A stretch of 7,396 bases of DNA from a bacterium (GTDB lineage Bacteria; Vulcanimicrobiota; Xenobia; RGZZ01): NCBI GenBank assembly GCA_021782195.1, contig JAJXVI010000106.1:1-7396 (forward strand), written 5' to 3'. The position numbers and the translations under genes were made by a program. The number at the start of each line of letters is the position of its first letter. The first letter of the stretch is position 1. Below are positions 5,296-7,396 of the stretch, one piece after another. Below the pieces are notes generated by a model, which was given only the letters and a program-made list of their open reading frames with translations, was not told where the DNA came from and made no database searches.

Positions 5296-5850
5296 TCAAG
5301 CGTTCTGGGAAGCCCCTGCGACGGCACGTCCAAGCGCACCCACCTGTGCCTTCAGTTCCGCGCTTAACTCACCGTCCAGTGCATCGGCAACCCCCGGCAG
5401 ACTGATGCGGGTCTCAAGGACGTTCGCACCGAGTCGGCGCATCAGCGTGTCAAGGTGGGCAAGCGCCCCTGCCCCTCCGCTGGCTCCTGGCGAGGCACTC
5501 ATGACAAGCACCGGGCGACCGCGAAAGCTACCGCCCGGGCGCCCTCCGCCAATGGGACGGCTGACCCAGTCAATGGCATTCTTCAAAACCGCCGGCAGGG
5601 ACCCGTTGTACTCTGGTGTCGCCAGCAGAAGGGCGTCTGACGCCTCGATCTGCTCGCGCAGCCATCGGGCCTCCACGGGCAGACCCGTCGCTTCCTCCAG
5701 ATCACCGTCGTAGAACGGAATCGCGTGCGCCCTCAGATCGACTTCGTCGACCGTCGCACCGGCACTGCGCGCCGCATCGGCCACGAGGCGCAGCAACCTC
5801 CTGTTATATGAATTTGTGCGGGTACTCCCGCAGATTGCCAGAACACGCAT
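5296..5850 (-). CDS. NAD(P)H-dependent FMN reductase (flavodoxin-fold)
   Basis: A 184-residue cytoplasmic flavoprotein that uses NAD(P)H to reduce bound FMN, and often quinones, azo dyes or metal ions. The flavodoxin-like fold is complete. The phosphate-binding loop is ICGSTRTNSYNRRLL (6-20), the central strand DALLLATPEYNGSLPAVLKN (72-91) carries the hallmark PEYN with the following LKNAIDW, and GRPVLVMSASPGASGG (111-126) supplies the third flavin contact region. Length is typical for the family. ATG 5850-5848 follows AGGAGG (5861-5866). This ribosome site overlaps the stop codon of the pirin gene, so the two genes, 14 bp apart, are almost certainly co-transcribed and perhaps translationally coupled. 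The physiological substrate is not determinable; its pairing with a pirin suggests quinone or flavonoid-type redox stress. Chromate reductase and azoreductase labels used for relatives would be over-precise. Confidence 0.93.
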   Translation of the reverse strand: MRVLAICGSTRTNSYNRRLLRLVADAARSAGATVDEVDLRAHAIPFYDGDLEEATGLPVEARWLREQIEASDALLLATPEYNGSLPAVLKNAIDWVSRPIGGGRPGGSFRGRPVLVMSASPGASGGAGALAHLDTLMRRLGANVLETRISLPGVADALDGELSAELKAQVGALGRAVAGASQNA

Positions 5851-5864
5851 GAATCCGAGACCTC

Positions 5865-6554
5865 CTATGCCAGATCAAACAGCAAGATTTCCGCAGCGTC
5901 GTCGCCGCGCAATGAAAGTCGTTCTTCCCCACTGACCGCAAGTCCGTCGCCTGCCTCAAGAAGCTTGCCAGCGATACTGGTTCTTCCAGCAATGGCGTGC
6001 AACCACGCAAATCGACCCTGCGCCAATGTCATCTCGAGAGCGTCAACAGGAACTCGTATACGATACAAGCGCACGTCCTGGCCAACCGTGACAGATCCGT
6101 CTGCTCCGTCTGGGGACGCAAGCAACCCGACCGGACCACTGCCCGCGGAAAAGGCCCGTTGCTCATACGAAGGTTCGCAACGCCTGACCGCAGGGTGAAT
6201 CCAGATCTGGAGAAGGTGAACCGGGTCGGCTTCCGAGGGATTGAACTCACTGTGCTGCACTCCGGTTCCCGCAGTCATGCGTTGCACCTCAAACGGACGA
6301 ATCACTGAACTGTTTCCCATGCTGTCAGCGTGGGCCAGCGCGCCTTCCAGGACCACGGTAACAATCTCCATCTCACGATGACCGTGAGTGGGAAATCCGG
6401 TGCCTGGTGCGACAAAGTCCTCGTTGATGACACGCAACGCTCGAAAACCCATGTAGCGCGGATCGTGGTAGTCGCCAAACGAAAAGGTATGATACGTATC
6501 AAGCCATCCCCAGTCGAAGTGGCCACGGTCGGCTGCCTTTCGCAAAGTGAACAA
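5865..6554 (-). CDS. Pirin family protein (bicupin, quercetinase-like), TTG start
   Basis: Pirins are iron- or other metal-binding bicupins; some bacterial members show quercetin 2,3-dioxygenase activity, others act as redox-sensitive regulators. The N-terminal cupin is textbook: TLRKAADRGHFDWGWLDTYH (3-22), GFRALRVINEDFVAPGTGFP (36-55), metal ligands H57 and H59 in PTHGHREME, and H101 and E103 in QHSEFN. These are essentially the positions reported for characterised pirins. A second cupin fills residues 120-229. The 229-residue length is usual. TTG at 6554-6552 is preferred: AGGAGG (6561-6566) lies six bases upstream and the protein then begins MFTLRKA, matching the family. The ATG at 6584 would place the ribosome site inside the gene and add ten atypical residues. 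It is the first gene of an operon with the FMN reductase, behind a strong promoter at 6626-6654. Confidence 0.93.
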   Translation of the reverse strand: MFTLRKAADRGHFDWGWLDTYHTFSFGDYHDPRYMGFRALRVINEDFVAPGTGFPTHGHREMEIVTVVLEGALAHADSMGNSSVIRPFEVQRMTAGTGVQHSEFNPSEADPVHLLQIWIHPAVRRCEPSYEQRAFSAGSGPVGLLASPDGADGSVTVGQDVRLYRIRVPVDALEMTLAQGRFAWLHAIAGRTSIAGKLLEAGDGLAVSGEERLSLRGDDAAEILLFDLA

Positions 6555-6573
6555 ACAGCGCCTCCTTTCGCAG

Positions 6574-6593
6574 GTCTCGTTCAAAGTCGAGAC
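6574..6593 (-). promoter_or_regulatory. Leader hairpin of the pirin-FMN reductase mRNA
   Basis: GTCTCG and CGAGAC form a perfect 6-bp stem around an 8-base loop, within the predicted leader and about seven bases before the AGGAGG ribosome site. It may stabilise the leader or influence initiation at the weak TTG codon. Confidence 0.4.
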
Positions 6594-6601
6594 ACACTCG
6601 C

Positions 6602-6622
6602 TTTAACGTTTAATCATTTAAT
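6602..6622 (-). promoter_or_regulatory. Candidate operator: three TTTAA(T) repeats over the transcription start
   Basis: Plus-strand TTTAAT at 6617-6622 and 6609-6614 and TTTAA at 6602-6606 recur every 8 and 7 bp. The block sits a few bases downstream of the -10 box and spans the expected start of the pirin operon. It is sharply AT-rich in a GC-rich region, as expected for a repressor site. An AACGTT palindrome lies between the last two copies. Confidence 0.4.
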
Positions 6623-6625
6623 GCC

Positions 6626-6654
6626 ATTGTATTGCAAGACGTTGGGGATGTCAA
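6626..6654 (-). promoter_or_regulatory. Strong sigma70 promoter of the pirin-FMN reductase operon
   Basis: On the minus strand TTGACA (6654-6649, full consensus) and TACAAT (6631-6626, five of six) are separated by exactly 17 bases. Transcription should start near 6619 and give a leader of about 65 nt before the TTG start of the pirin gene. The -35 abuts the tail of the trxB terminator. Confidence 0.8.
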
Positions 6655-6696
6655 GAAAGGCGAGAAGGACCTCGGGAACAGTCCCGAAGCCCTTCT
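6655..6696 (-). terminator. Hairpin terminator of trxB
   Basis: Reading the minus strand, AGAAGG-GCT-TCGGGA pairs with TCCCGA-GGT-CCTTCT around the loop CTGT. This makes a 15-bp stem (6663-6696) continuous when two G-T pairs are counted, followed by CGCCTTTCTT, a weak T-rich tail. The minus-strand reading pairs better than the plus, pointing to trxB as its gene. About 85 bases separate it from the trxB stop. Confidence 0.6.
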
Positions 6697-6782
6697 TCCA
6701 GTACCAAATGAGCGCGAGGCAGGACAGCTGCGCGAAACCCGACGCAGTGTCACGCACGCGACACGATCAGATTCGCGGACAA

Positions 6783-7396
6783 TCAGCCTGCGGGAACGGC
6801 CGGACACTCCAGCATGAGAAAACGCTCTGCTTCAAGGGCCGCGCGACAACCTGAAGCCGCCGCGGTAACGGCCTGACGATAGCGAAAATCCACAGCATCA
6901 CCTGCAACAAACACGCCGCTGACAGATGTTCGGGTTTCGCCCTCGACCGTCAAGACGTAACCGTCGGCGCGCAGTGGAACGTGTCCTTCAAGAAACCCGG
7001 TGTTGGGCTGATGACCTATCGCCACAAACAGACCGTCAAACGGTTCGGTACGCTCCGCAGCGTTCGTGACATCACGAACCTTGAGCGCCTGCATGCGCCG
7101 GTCCCCACTGACCTCAACAACTTCCGTGTTCCAGTGAATCCGCACGTTGTCGAGAGCAAAGACACGTTTCTGCATGACCGCGGAAGCTCGAAACGCGTCG
7201 CGACGGTGAAACACATGTACTTCACGTGCGATGCGGGAAAGTTGCAACACTTCCTCGAGGGCAGAGTCACCGCCCCCGCTGACCGCCACCTTCATGCCAC
7301 GAAAGTGCGCACCGTCACAGACCGCGCACGTCGCAACACCGCGTCCAAGAAACTTCTCCTCGCCAGCTACGCCCAGGTGACGGGCCGAGGCACCCG
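6783..7396 (-). CDS. trxB: Thioredoxin reductase, partial (N-terminus beyond window)
   Basis: An FAD- and NADPH-dependent cytoplasmic disulfide reductase that keeps thioredoxin reduced. The visible 203 residues are the C-terminal two thirds. They include GASARHLGVAGEEKFLGRGV at the edge, the redox-active CAVCDG (visible residues 23-28), the NADPH-binding GGGDSA (40-45) and HRRDAFRAS (63-71, the arginines favouring NADPH), AIGHQPNT, and the FAD-binding VFVAGDAVDF (161-170). About 110 residues, including the first FAD dinucleotide loop, lie outside the window. The internal ATG at 7295 is not the start, since the frame runs on to the window end. The active site is CAVC rather than the commoner CATC. 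It is transcribed toward, but terminated before, the pirin operon. A ferredoxin/flavodoxin-type reductase of this superfamily is excluded by the CxxC. Confidence 0.95.
   Translation of the reverse strand, partial: GASARHLGVAGEEKFLGRGVATCAVCDGAHFRGMKVAVSGGGDSALEEVLQLSRIAREVHVFHRRDAFRASAVMQKRVFALDNVRIHWNTEVVEVSGDRRMQALKVRDVTNAAERTEPFDGLFVAIGHQPNTGFLEGHVPLRADGYVLTVEGETRTSVSGVFVAGDAVDFRYRQAVTAAASGCRAALEAERFLMLECPAVPAG

Overview
The window is GC-rich bacterial chromosome and looks like ordinary vertically inherited sequence. No transposase, integrase, CRISPR array, tRNA or rRNA was seen. The secreted protein built on a copper-amine-oxidase-N 'stalk' domain, an N-terminally extended IF-1, and the GC-rich composition would fit a lineage such as Armatimonadota, Eremiobacterota/Vulcanimicrobiota or a GC-rich Bacillota relative. 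This is a weak inference; no gene here fixes the phylum.

Left part (1-1514, minus strand): two unfamiliar genes lie in tandem. The upstream one (1514-1041) encodes a 157-residue, very hydrophobic glycine-zipper protein with a strong Shine-Dalgarno. The downstream one (900 to beyond position 1) encodes a protein with an uncharacterised N-terminal domain, a CxxC...CxxC zinc ribbon, and a low-complexity linker of 8-residue Ser/Ala/Val/Pro repeats. That linker is written by a 24-bp tandem repeat whose last copies are identical. This gene has no stop inside the window and is easily missed, because the repeat is also open in plus-strand frames.

Middle part (1515-5225, plus strand): a roughly 500-bp regulatory gap separates the divergent glycine-zipper gene from infA (IF-1 with a 29-residue basic/glycine extension), which ends in a compound stem followed by T8. 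Next come a 12-TM MHS-type major facilitator transporter and a secreted stalk-domain protein with an Asp/Arg/His-rich linker and two beta-rich C-terminal domains.

Right part (5226-7396, minus strand): a partial thioredoxin reductase (trxB) ends in a long hairpin. A near-consensus sigma70 promoter abuts that hairpin and drives a two-gene operon encoding a pirin (quercetinase-like bicupin, TTG start) and an NAD(P)H-dependent FMN reductase. Three TTTAA-containing repeats overlap the expected transcription start of this operon and look like an operator. Together trxB, pirin and the flavin reductase form a small redox/stress cluster, convergent with the stalk gene across a 70-bp gap holding a stem-loop.
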